From contig CANHYZ010000133.1 in the NCBI GenBank assembly GCA_947464885.1, positions 1-6,159 on the forward strand: a stretch of DNA of 6,159 nt, written 5' to 3'. The notes beneath the pieces were generated by a model. It saw only the letters and a program-made list of their open reading frames with translations. It did not search any database and was not told the DNA's origin. Both the position numbers and the translations under genes were made by a program. Origin of the DNA: Flavobacteriales bacterium (GTDB taxonomy: Bacteria; Bacteroidota; Bacteroidia; Flavobacteriales_D; Sanyastnellaceae). Shown here piece by piece: positions 1 to 6,159 of the stretch. Positions within the stretch are counted from its first letter, which is position 1. Every line of letters begins with the position of its first letter.

Positions 1-430
1 AAAACGCATTGGCCAATTTGGAATTCACATCAAGGAGGTATTTGCAGTTATCAAATCCCTTCAACGTTGCACGCTCTCGCATGCCTTTCATATCATCTCC
101 CTTATCTCGCTTGGCCTCATTGCTGTTGATGAGCGCCATACCGATTCCATTTTTCTCCGCCAACGCATGAATGCCGGCATAACGACCTTCCCAGCCCTCA
201 CTTCCTTCGCTTCCGACAACGAATGGGCAACCGTTGCATGAAAAGATGACCAACAAGCCTTTTTGCCCACGGAGGTAATTCAGCGAATACTCAACACCGG
301 AAATATCCTGCATTTTGTAATCAACCAAGGGAGCAGCATTGCCAATCGCTAGCGTTTCAGTATTGTTTTGAGCATGAGCTGTGCTCAGGGAAAAGGCCAA
401 CAGACCAACGAATAAAAGGATTGTTTTCAT
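1..430 (-). CDS. Exported thioredoxin-fold (redoxin-type) protein, 3' end missing
   Basis: The reading frame starts at the ATG at 430-428 and stays open to the left edge, giving 143 residues. Residues 1-20 are a clear signal peptide (short basic start, hydrophobic core, AHA cleavage site) and the mature protein would begin QNNTE, so it should act in the periplasm or be carried outward. A thioredoxin-like domain follows: the core strand LLVIFSCNGCPFVV carries Cys65 and Cys68 as CNGCP, replacing the usual WCGPC. An INSNEA segment (101-106) and YLLDVNSKLANAF (131-143) match the pattern of the AhpC/TSA-redoxin class of thioredoxin-like proteins. A third Cys is at 129. The cis-Pro loop and the end of the fold lie off the window. 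The likely role is thiol-disulfide exchange or peroxide-related redox chemistry; substrate unknown. The start is supported by the absence of any upstream in-frame ATG, the good signal peptide and a promoter candidate about 20 bases upstream. Family confident, specific function not. Confidence 0.85.
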   Translation of the reverse strand, partial: MKTILLFVGLLAFSLSTAHAQNNTETLAIGNAAPLVDYKMQDISGVEYSLNYLRGQKGLLVIFSCNGCPFVVGSEGSEGWEGRYAGIHALAEKNGIGMALINSNEAKRDKGDDMKGMRERATLKGFDNCKYLLDVNSKLANAF

Positions 431-451
431 GGAATTGATTTTTTTACAAAA

Positions 452-482
452 CAAACATGCGTAATAAAAGTTGACCGCACAA
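452..482 (-). promoter_or_regulatory. Candidate Bacteroidota-type promoter for the thioredoxin-like gene
   Basis: Reading the minus strand, TTG (482-480) is followed by a 20-base spacer and CATGTTTG (459-452). This matches the Bacteroidota housekeeping sigma pattern (TTG, about 19-20 bases, TAnnTTTG) with one mismatch in the -7 box. The box ends 21 bases before the ATG at 430, leaving a short A-rich leader with no Shine-Dalgarno, which is usual in this phylum. It starts immediately after the upstream gene's terminator, which fits independent transcription. Inferred from pattern and position only. Confidence 0.5.
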
Positions 483-484
483 GC

Positions 485-512
485 AAAAAGGCCACCCCGT
501 TGGGTGACCTTT
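485..512 (-). terminator. Rho-independent terminator after the large outer-membrane protein gene
   Basis: On the minus strand the RNA folds into an 11-bp stem (arms 512-502 and 497-487) with loop AACG (501-498). All pairs are Watson-Crick except one U-G wobble, and a run of five U ends the structure (489-485). On the plus strand the same site has a C-A mismatch and no U tract, so the terminator points leftward. It lies about 145 bases downstream of the stop codon at 658-660, implying a long 3' untranslated tail, and separates this gene from the thioredoxin-like gene. Confidence 0.85.
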
Positions 513-657
513 CTGTTAATGAAAACAATTAAACTATCTAATATCTCTACATGAGAACTTACAGGACGTTTAACGCGACTTGCATACCTGAAGGTTACAT
601 CATGTAATGAAATAATTTTCACCCGTCAGCCAACTCGCTGAAAAAGAAACGCTCACA

Positions 658-3600
658 TCAAAAAACAGCGCGTATTTGCATGCTTCCTGCGTGGATAATT
701 TCGGTTGACATCGGCTTTCTTCCATTGTATTGCAGGTTTAGCTGAATGGCGTCAGAAAGATTCTTTTGAAAACCGATTGACCACGTGAAGTTGTATCCGG
801 GCTGCAAACCTTCCAACATTTCAAAGGCCAGGGAATTGCCCGAAGCGCCAGCATAATTAATGGAATAGAAATTCACCTCCGCTCGGAGGGTTCCCTTTTC
901 GAGCGCATTCAACGCGCAGTCTGCAGCGAGCTTGCGCACAACAGCGGTCTCCGTTCCCTGCGTATTTTTTTTCTCATTGTACAAAGCGGATAAACCCATG
1001 CGTAAGGTTGGATCAGGTTGGTAGGTCAGTTTCGGTTGAACTCCATTATAGACAATCGTATAATTCCTTCCGGCCAAAAAATCCGATGCGGCCTCCTTAC
1101 GGCCGGTCCGTATTTCGGAATAAAACGTTAGTGTTTGAATAAAATTCCAACGCAGACCTAACTGTTGCAGAAGATCCATTCTGCTCTCAAAACCGTTGCT
1201 CAATAAGTTCCTGTTTTGATTCGTCTGACGCGTGTAATCCAAACCGAATTTCGGATTAGCCTTGTTATAGAATATCACATTCCGCAACAACGCGTTGGTC
1301 GTAAGTAGCACACTGTCATTGATTCCAAGGAGCAATGGGTTGAAGCGATTCCATCCATCCTCTTGAGAGGTCTTTCGATCGATGCGGAAAGTAGAACTGG
1401 AACTCAATCGTGCAACGAACTTCCCCATCCTTCGCGCGCCCTTCACCACACGCGACGGCTGCAGGGCAATCGACTCGCTCCATTGATTGGAGTATGTCTT
1501 CACGTAGTCGTTGCTTTGCACGAAGGTTCGGATGTAGTTTGCTTCATAACTGAAAGCCGCAACCTCAAACTCATTGAGTTCCTTCACTTGATTATCGTTG
1601 TAGTCAATCCAGACATAGACACCTTGTCCGGCAGGGACTTCCAGATATATAAACTCACGGCGTTGCTCTAGCCCTGAACCTAGCTCATAAAACGTTGTAC
1701 TTTGAACAAATCCCTTCCACCACTTCGCGATATACTCGAGTCTTCCTACCAACGTGTTTTCAGGTGCTTGCGTAAACAATTCCGGATCAATAACACGTAA
1801 ACGGCGATTGCTCAATTGCATCGAGAAGCGACTGTCATTGGCACCGCGGAACAACATCTGCGCTCCATACTGATCGGCGCGCGCGGCACCCTGCAGCAGC
1901 GAGCCGTCAATCTTTCGATCAATACGATCACGGTAGAACAATCGCACGGATCTTTTCACGCTGTCAGCGGTGCCAACCGAAGCTTCCCAGTCGTAAAATG
2001 CGTAGGACCGATTTTCGATCGTATCGCCCGAACGAAAGAGATTACGTTCGTGCTCATCGATAAACATAAAACGGAGTCGGCCGACATCTTGCGTTAGCCT
2101 TCCGCGGTGACGGACAAAGACGGACTGAACGTCTCCATCCGTTTGCAAGGCTGAGCCATTGACGGCAGCCGTGAACCCCGACGTTGTTTTAATGGCGGTT
2201 GTGAGCGTGCCCTTCACCCCTCGGTAATCGTCGGGCATCAGGAGCGCATCGCTTCCAATGATGACCTTTCCCCAGCGCATACCGGCGGCAGCCCAAGTGG
2301 CTCCGATGATGTGCTGATCGGCATTCAATGGCATCGTTCCCAAGTTCCAGTTGCGCTGAAATTCAACTTCACGAAATCGTTCAATCGGTTTGAAATTGCG
2401 GTGCGCAAACTCATAATTCCAGCGCAATCCGTGAACGACCTTCTTGGTAGAGTCGACAAATACGCGCGATGAATCACGCGAAAAGACATGATCGTTGAGC
2501 GACCAACTGCTTTTCGCAGCCCAGCCCAAATCGTCAGCCGCATCAAGCTCAGAAAACGTATTGAGGTCCTGTCGCGAAAAAGCACCCTCCATCTGCCAGC
2601 GGATATTTTCTGCGCGACCTATTTTCGTTTGAAAACCGGCTGATACCAATTGATTCGTCTTCGGTGTTGACAAGAGTATGATTGGCGCATAGCTTCCTTG
2701 CTTGGTGAAATTCACGCCATTGTAAATGGGCTGAATCCATCGGTAGATTCGGCCATTGGCCGAGAATCCAGCTTCGACGTAATCACCGTTTCCGGGGCCA
2801 ACATAAGAGAAGTTCACGCGAAAATGTGCCACCGCTGAATCCTCCGAAAAAACCCAGACAGAATCAAAACCCAGGCTGTCAACTTTGGCGTAGCGCACCT
2901 CATTGTTGCTATAGCCAAGGCTATCCACTCCTTGACGGTAAGCGCTGAGAAAATTGTCTCCGCCCGCAGCAAGAATGGCGCGATCTTCATCCGACAACGT
3001 TTGCTGTAAAGGTTGATTTTTTGCATCTCCTTCGGTGTAGACAGACACAAAAGAAGTTGACTTGGCGTTTTTCCACTGCGCATTGGCCTGCACCAGCGGC
3101 CGGGCAAAGCGTCGCTCTGAATATTGAAATTCGACGGTAATGCGTCGATCCTTGGTGATGAGATTTCTGGGCGTGAAGGTGATTTCCGCTGCGTTGTAAT
3201 CAATCACATAATCTTTATCCATTCCGCGTTCCAGGGCGCGACCATCGACATAAACGACCTCGGTCCCGGAGAGTACAATGATGAATAATTCGTTATCCGC
3301 ACCCGTCAAACGATAGGGCCCTTGATTTCCTTCTACACCCTGAATGACATTGCGTGCAAATCTTCCCTTAGACACGGATGCCGAGCTTTCCATCGAGAAA
3401 CGGGTTCCGGTGAGGGAATCACCCTGCGCTGTGGACACGTACAACCCTTGGGCGCGCTTGAAATAGCGCATGAAATAACCACTTGGATTTCGCAATTGAA
3501 AATCCCCGGCGATCAGTTTCGAATTCCGATTGTAGAGCTGAATGAACACCTGATCAAAATCCTGCAACTGCTGTGTATTACCCGCAGGTTGAATGGGGAT

Positions 3601-4170
3601 ATTATCATCAGTTATGGATGCCAACAAACTCACCTCCTCACTCACCTTACCGCTAAGCTGCAGGTTCAGCGTTGAGTTGACCGATAGATTCTGATTATTT
3701 CCAAACAATACACCGCGCGAAATGGAGCCATTCTTCTGAATACCCTGATCATCGGCAAAGGATAACTCTGAAGAAGTTCCAAGGACATAAGGCTGAATTT
3801 TGGCAGATCCCGCTTGCCGAATCAGTGATGGATCCTTTTTGTAAAAGGCGGTAGACGCCTTCCAGGGCAGTGTGCGGTAGGAAAGTACCAGCGTATCGCC
3901 TATTTGCCATGCGCCGTGACTTAATAGCGACCTCATTTCATCCAATCGATAATCAGCATTCGCCAGTGTATCACCCTGCAGCACGACGACGAGTGAGCCG
4001 GGAAAAACCGCCATGCTATCGACGACCATGGTATCCGATGAACACACCATGACACGTGTCATCACAGGGCTCCATTGCGCTACAGCGTCGTTAGCAACGC
4101 CTATGAATACGAGTAAACAACACGTGGCAAGGAGATATTTAACACGATTCCGGATCAAGGTTAACAGCAA
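658..4170 (-). CDS. Large predicted outer-membrane beta-barrel protein, function unassigned
   Basis: The protein has 1170 residues from a TTG start. A signal peptide covers about residues 1-31, with Arg/Lys before a CCLLVFIGVA core and cleavage near AVA|QW. Residues 147-240 form a compact module: GSISRGVLFGNNQ, NLNLQLSGKV, ITDDNIPIQP, GNTQQLQDFDQVFIQLY and LIAGDFQL. In style this recalls the N-terminal region of SprA, the T9SS/gliding outer-membrane protein; that link is my recollection, not a search result. Residues 285-350 look like a beta domain (SGTEVVYVDG, DYVIDYN, EITFTP, ITVEFQY). From about 450 to the end, alternating polar/hydrophobic stretches rich in Tyr, Trp and Phe suggest many membrane beta strands, and the chain ends IRAVF with the terminal Phe typical of outer-membrane barrels. 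D856-E867 is an EF-hand-like loop. No plug or TonB box was recognised, so a TonB receptor is unlikely. There is no ATG in frame before the mature domain: TTG at 4170 or TTG at 4158 must be the start, and the second gives a neater signal peptide (MIRNRVKYLL). The gene diverges from the permease and ends at its own terminator. Confidence 0.85.
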   Translation of the reverse strand: MLLTLIRNRVKYLLATCCLLVFIGVANDAVAQWSPVMTRVMVCSSDTMVVDSMAVFPGSLVVVLQGDTLANADYRLDEMRSLLSHGAWQIGDTLVLSYRTLPWKASTAFYKKDPSLIRQAGSAKIQPYVLGTSSELSFADDQGIQKNGSISRGVLFGNNQNLSVNSTLNLQLSGKVSEEVSLLASITDDNIPIQPAGNTQQLQDFDQVFIQLYNRNSKLIAGDFQLRNPSGYFMRYFKRAQGLYVSTAQGDSLTGTRFSMESSASVSKGRFARNVIQGVEGNQGPYRLTGADNELFIIVLSGTEVVYVDGRALERGMDKDYVIDYNAAEITFTPRNLITKDRRITVEFQYSERRFARPLVQANAQWKNAKSTSFVSVYTEGDAKNQPLQQTLSDEDRAILAAGGDNFLSAYRQGVDSLGYSNNEVRYAKVDSLGFDSVWVFSEDSAVAHFRVNFSYVGPGNGDYVEAGFSANGRIYRWIQPIYNGVNFTKQGSYAPIILLSTPKTNQLVSAGFQTKIGRAENIRWQMEGAFSRQDLNTFSELDAADDLGWAAKSSWSLNDHVFSRDSSRVFVDSTKKVVHGLRWNYEFAHRNFKPIERFREVEFQRNWNLGTMPLNADQHIIGATWAAAGMRWGKVIIGSDALLMPDDYRGVKGTLTTAIKTTSGFTAAVNGSALQTDGDVQSVFVRHRGRLTQDVGRLRFMFIDEHERNLFRSGDTIENRSYAFYDWEASVGTADSVKRSVRLFYRDRIDRKIDGSLLQGAARADQYGAQMLFRGANDSRFSMQLSNRRLRVIDPELFTQAPENTLVGRLEYIAKWWKGFVQSTTFYELGSGLEQRREFIYLEVPAGQGVYVWIDYNDNQVKELNEFEVAAFSYEANYIRTFVQSNDYVKTYSNQWSESIALQPSRVVKGARRMGKFVARLSSSSTFRIDRKTSQEDGWNRFNPLLLGINDSVLLTTNALLRNVIFYNKANPKFGLDYTRQTNQNRNLLSNGFESRMDLLQQLGLRWNFIQTLTFYSEIRTGRKEAASDFLAGRNYTIVYNGVQPKLTYQPDPTLRMGLSALYNEKKNTQGTETAVVRKLAADCALNALEKGTLRAEVNFYSINYAGASGNSLAFEMLEGLQPGYNFTWSIGFQKNLSDAIQLNLQYNGRKPMSTEIIHAGSMQIRAVF

Positions 4171-4239
4171 AAATCGGCAAGAAATGAATGGTCAAGATCA
4201 GCCCAACGCGGGAAGTTGCAATTAATTTCATATTGATTC

Positions 4240-4260
4240 CATGCTTAGCTTCGCTGCATG
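4240..4260 (+). promoter_or_regulatory. Imperfect inverted repeat covering the permease start codon
   Basis: CATGC (4240-4244) pairs with GCATG (4256-4260), and AGC (4247-4249) pairs with GCT (4253-4255) around a TTC loop, with TT (4245-4246) bulged. In the plus-strand mRNA this would put the AUG at 4258-4260 in the 3' arm of an 8-bp hairpin. It may be a weak translational control or an operator in the divergent region, or chance, as the arms are short. The 87-bp region 4171-4257 shows no convincing promoter in either direction. Confidence 0.25.
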
Positions 4261-5502
4261 ATCCTCAATATCCTTCGTGAGAGTTTTCTGTTTGCGCTGC
4301 AAGCACTCAGCACGAATCGTTTGCGCACTGTGCTTTCCTTATTGGGGGTTACCATCGGCATCTTTTCGATCATTTTCGTGCTGAGTGTTGTCGATAGTAT
4401 GGAGGCCGAAATGAAATCGAGTTTCGATACCATTGGCTCGGACGTCTTGTTCATCCAGAAATGGCCATTCGGACCGGAGGATGGTGCAGAGGATTACGAA
4501 TGGTGGAAATACATGCGTCGTCGCCCGCCTGCGCTGCGCGACATGACCAATCTGCAAGAACGGCTGACTTACGCCGATGCAATGGCATTTGAAGCAGGTT
4601 CAAGCGGCACGGCAGCGTTTCAGAACAATACCCTTGCAGATGCCGGTATCGTTGCTGTGACACATGATTATCGTTCAACCATCGCATTGGATATTGTGGA
4701 AGGGCGTTACTTCACTCCGGCCGAATGCGAGACCGGGAAAAACTTTGCGATTATCGGTCAAGTGGTGAAACAACAGCTCTTCGGCATGGATTCACCGCTG
4801 GGAAAAGAAATGAAAATCGCCGGGTTGAAGGTGGTTGTTATCGGTGTATTTGCCAAAGAAGGCACGTCCTTATTTGGCGACGGTTTTGACCGGGCCGTGA
4901 TGATGCCCTTTCAATTTGCTACGCGCCTCATTCCGCCCCAAAGTGAAGACACGAAAATCCTCATCAAGGCCAAACAGGGAATTACCAATAACCAATTGCG
5001 TGATGAAGTTATTGGCGCATTCCGGGAGGTACGACGTATAAAGCCCGGTGGTGACAAGGATTTTTCAGTTATTGAATCCTCCATGATTAATGAAATCGTC
5101 GATAGCATCATCTCTGTATTCAATATTGTCGGAATGGTCATCGGGATCTTCGCCATTCTCGTTGGTGCATTCAGCATTGCCAATATCATGTTTGTATCGG
5201 TGACCGAACGAACGCCGCTCATCGGCATTCAAAAATCCCTGGGTGCGAAAAACTATTTCATTCTCATTCAGTACCTATTCGAATCCATTTCCTTGTGCGT
5301 CATCGGTGGCGCGGTGGGCTTACTCATGGTATGGCTGGTTGTGATGGGATTAAGCTCTGTCATTGATTTCAACTTTATCCTTCCCGTATCGCGCATAGCC
5401 GGTGGCCTGATTATCTCCGTCACGGTTGGTGTTGTAGCCGGGGTTGTGCCGGCAATTAAAGCTTCGCGATTGAATCCTGTCGAGGCGATGCGATCGGTTT
5501 AA
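4258..5502 (+). CDS. ABC transporter permease, MacB/FtsX type
   Basis: This 414-residue inner-membrane protein has the MacB-family layout. A short amphipathic N-terminal helix with ALSTNRLRTVLSLLGVTIG leads into TM1 (about 24-46). A soluble periplasmic domain follows (about 47-280), including the VEGRYFTPAE segment and an IIGQVVKQQLFG stretch as in MacB periplasmic core domains. Three further membrane helices sit near 284-314, 336-366 and 377-400. Between TM2 and TM3 is the FtsX-family loop SVTERTPLIGIQKSLGAK, expected to contact the ATPase; the C-terminus PAIKASRLNPVEAMR is the usual end. Family members use ATP hydrolysis by a separate ATPase to drive mechanical work or export of lipoproteins, peptides or drugs; the substrate here is unknown. 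No ATPase or periplasmic adaptor gene lies in the window. The ATG is the first possible start, since an in-frame TAG lies at 4246-4248. It diverges from the large outer-membrane gene and its TAA overlaps the end of queA. Confidence 0.93.
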   Translation: MILNILRESFLFALQALSTNRLRTVLSLLGVTIGIFSIIFVLSVVDSMEAEMKSSFDTIGSDVLFIQKWPFGPEDGAEDYEWWKYMRRRPPALRDMTNLQERLTYADAMAFEAGSSGTAAFQNNTLADAGIVAVTHDYRSTIALDIVEGRYFTPAECETGKNFAIIGQVVKQQLFGMDSPLGKEMKIAGLKVVVIGVFAKEGTSLFGDGFDRAVMMPFQFATRLIPPQSEDTKILIKAKQGITNNQLRDEVIGAFREVRRIKPGGDKDFSVIESSMINEIVDSIISVFNIVGMVIGIFAILVGAFSIANIMFVSVTERTPLIGIQKSLGAKNYFILIQYLFESISLCVIGGAVGLLMVWLVVMGLSSVIDFNFILPVSRIAGGLIISVTVGVVAGVVPAIKASRLNPVEAMRSV

Positions 5503-6159
5503 GCTTCCCGCCAAAGCAGCGAACTATCTCCGTAGCTTAAGAAACGGTATTCGTGGTTAAGCGCATGATCATAGATCTGTTTTCTTCTATCACCAACAAA
5601 AGCTGAGACCAATACAAGCAATGTGCTTTTCGGTTGATGAAAATTCGTGATGATGGCATCACAGCATTGAAACTGAAATCCGGGTGCTATGAGCAAGGCT
5701 GATGTTGCGCACAGGTTTTCCAAGTTGTGCTGCTGCATATACTCCAAAATGGCATCGAGGGCTTCCTCTCGGGTGACATCCAATGAAGACAATTGATAGA
5801 CCTCCCATTGTTTTACCGCAAGCACGTTCGCATCAACTGCACCTTCATGTTTCAACAGTTTCACGCCAATAGGATAGAGTGATTCGAGGGTGCGCATGGC
5901 CGTAGTTCCTGCGACAATTAATCGCCGATACTCCTTTTTCCGAAGGCGCTGAATTACACGTATCGGCACACTGAACCACTCGTCGTGCATTTCATGATTT
6001 CCGAGTGCACCTTCACTTACCGGCTTAAACGTGCCCGCTCCAACGTGCAGGGTTATTTCATCCGTCATCACACCCTTTGCACGAAGCGCATCAAAAACAT
6101 CATCCGTGAAATGCAACGACGCAGTTGGCGCTGCGACGGAGCCCTTGTATTTAGCAAAA
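5499..6159 (-). CDS. queA: S-adenosylmethionine:tRNA ribosyltransferase-isomerase, N-terminus missing
   Basis: QueA transfers and isomerises the ribosyl part of S-adenosylmethionine onto 7-aminomethyl-7-deazaguanine at position 34 of tRNAs with GUN anticodons, making epoxyqueuosine in the cytoplasm. The frame is open through the right edge, so the gene enters from outside; 219 C-terminal residues are seen of a usual 350-400. Diagnostic motifs in order are KGSVAAPTASLHF (6146-6108), TLHVGAGTFKPV, HEMHDEWFSVP, VAGTTAMRTLES, APGFQFQCCDAIITNFHQPK, STLLVLVSAFVG and YRFLSYGDSSLL. A TTG at 6116-6114 lies inside the first motif and is not the start. Between RTLES and PGFQF there are about 60 residues against about 20 in E. 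coli QueA as I recall it; I believe this longer helical segment is usual in Bacteroidota. The stop TAA (5501-5499) overlaps the permease stop. Regulation lies outside the window. Confidence 0.96.
   Translation of the reverse strand, partial: FAKYKGSVAAPTASLHFTDDVFDALRAKGVMTDEITLHVGAGTFKPVSEGALGNHEMHDEWFSVPIRVIQRLRKKEYRRLIVAGTTAMRTLESLYPIGVKLLKHEGAVDANVLAVKQWEVYQLSSLDVTREEALDAILEYMQQHNLENLCATSALLIAPGFQFQCCDAIITNFHQPKSTLLVLVSAFVGDRRKQIYDHALNHEYRFLSYGDSSLLWREA

Noticed and set aside
88..270. A 60-residue minus-strand frame in the left region
   Set aside because: It is out of frame with the thioredoxin-like protein, which has a signal peptide and active-site motif through the same bases.
573..583. 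Minus-strand ATGCAAGTCG, which resembles a 16S rRNA stretch
   Set aside because: The match is only about ten bases and the flanks do not resemble rRNA.
595..607. TTACAT-C-ATGTAA dyad in the 3' tail of the large gene
   Set aside because: A single short palindrome with no start site or gene it could control nearby; likely chance in AT-rich sequence.
626..641. Small hairpin TCAGC/GCTGA just past the large gene's stop
   Set aside because: A 5-bp stem without a U tract on the minus strand; the real terminator is at 485-512.
1363..2097. Two open plus-strand frames (1363-1671 and 1816-2097) opposite the large gene
   Set aside because: They lie antisense to a well-supported coding frame and encode no recognisable domain, with composition expected from reversed codons.
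2325..3203. Minus-strand alternative frames (2325-2585, 2549-2740, 2814-3203) within the large gene
   Set aside because: They overlap a continuous in-frame coding region without sign of a frameshift, and their translations look random.
3322..3675. Plus-strand 117-residue open frame opposite the large gene
   Set aside because: It covers the strongly patterned N-terminal module of the minus-strand protein and is a by-product of that coding sequence.
5499..5540. TTAAGCT (5499-5505) and AGCTTAA (5534-5540) as a bidirectional terminator
   Set aside because: The arms are only 7 bp, the loop is 28 bases, there is no U tract and the bases encode the end of QueA.

Overview
The window looks like a piece of a Bacteroidota (Bacteroidetes) chromosome of roughly medium GC. 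Evidence: a large outer-membrane-type protein of a style seen in this phylum, signal peptides that leave a Gln at the mature end, no clear Shine-Dalgarno sequences, a -33/-7 (TTG / TAnnTTTG-like) promoter candidate, and a QueA with the extra segment I recall from Bacteroidota homologues. The order or family cannot be fixed from the sequence. There are no mobile elements, CRISPR arrays, tRNAs or rRNAs. Both edges cut through genes.

Layout, left to right. (1) 1-430, minus: the first 143 residues of an exported thioredoxin-fold protein with a CNGCP active-site motif; its C-terminus lies beyond the left edge. (2) 431-657: a 227-bp intergenic stretch holding a strong rho-independent terminator for the gene to its right and, directly after it, a likely promoter for the thioredoxin-like gene. 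(3) 658-4170, minus: a 1170-residue predicted outer-membrane beta-rich protein of unassigned function, the main point of interest. It has a signal peptide, an N-terminal module resembling in style the T9SS/gliding protein SprA, a beta domain, an EF-hand-like acidic loop and a C-terminal Phe typical of outer-membrane barrels. (4) 4171-4257: a short divergent intergenic region. (5) 4258-5502, plus: a 414-residue MacB/FtsX-type ABC transporter permease without an ATPase next to it. (6) 5499-6159, minus: the C-terminal 219 residues of QueA (queuosine tRNA modification), overlapping the permease tail to tail by 4 bp.

The genes do not form one operon. The thioredoxin-like gene and the large gene are co-oriented but separated by a terminator and a new promoter. 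The large gene and the permease diverge from an 87-bp region and could share regulation; both are envelope proteins, but a joint pathway is only an inference. queA is housekeeping and converges on the permease. The best candidate for something undescribed is the 1170-residue protein; nothing in the window amounts to a clear multi-gene novel system.
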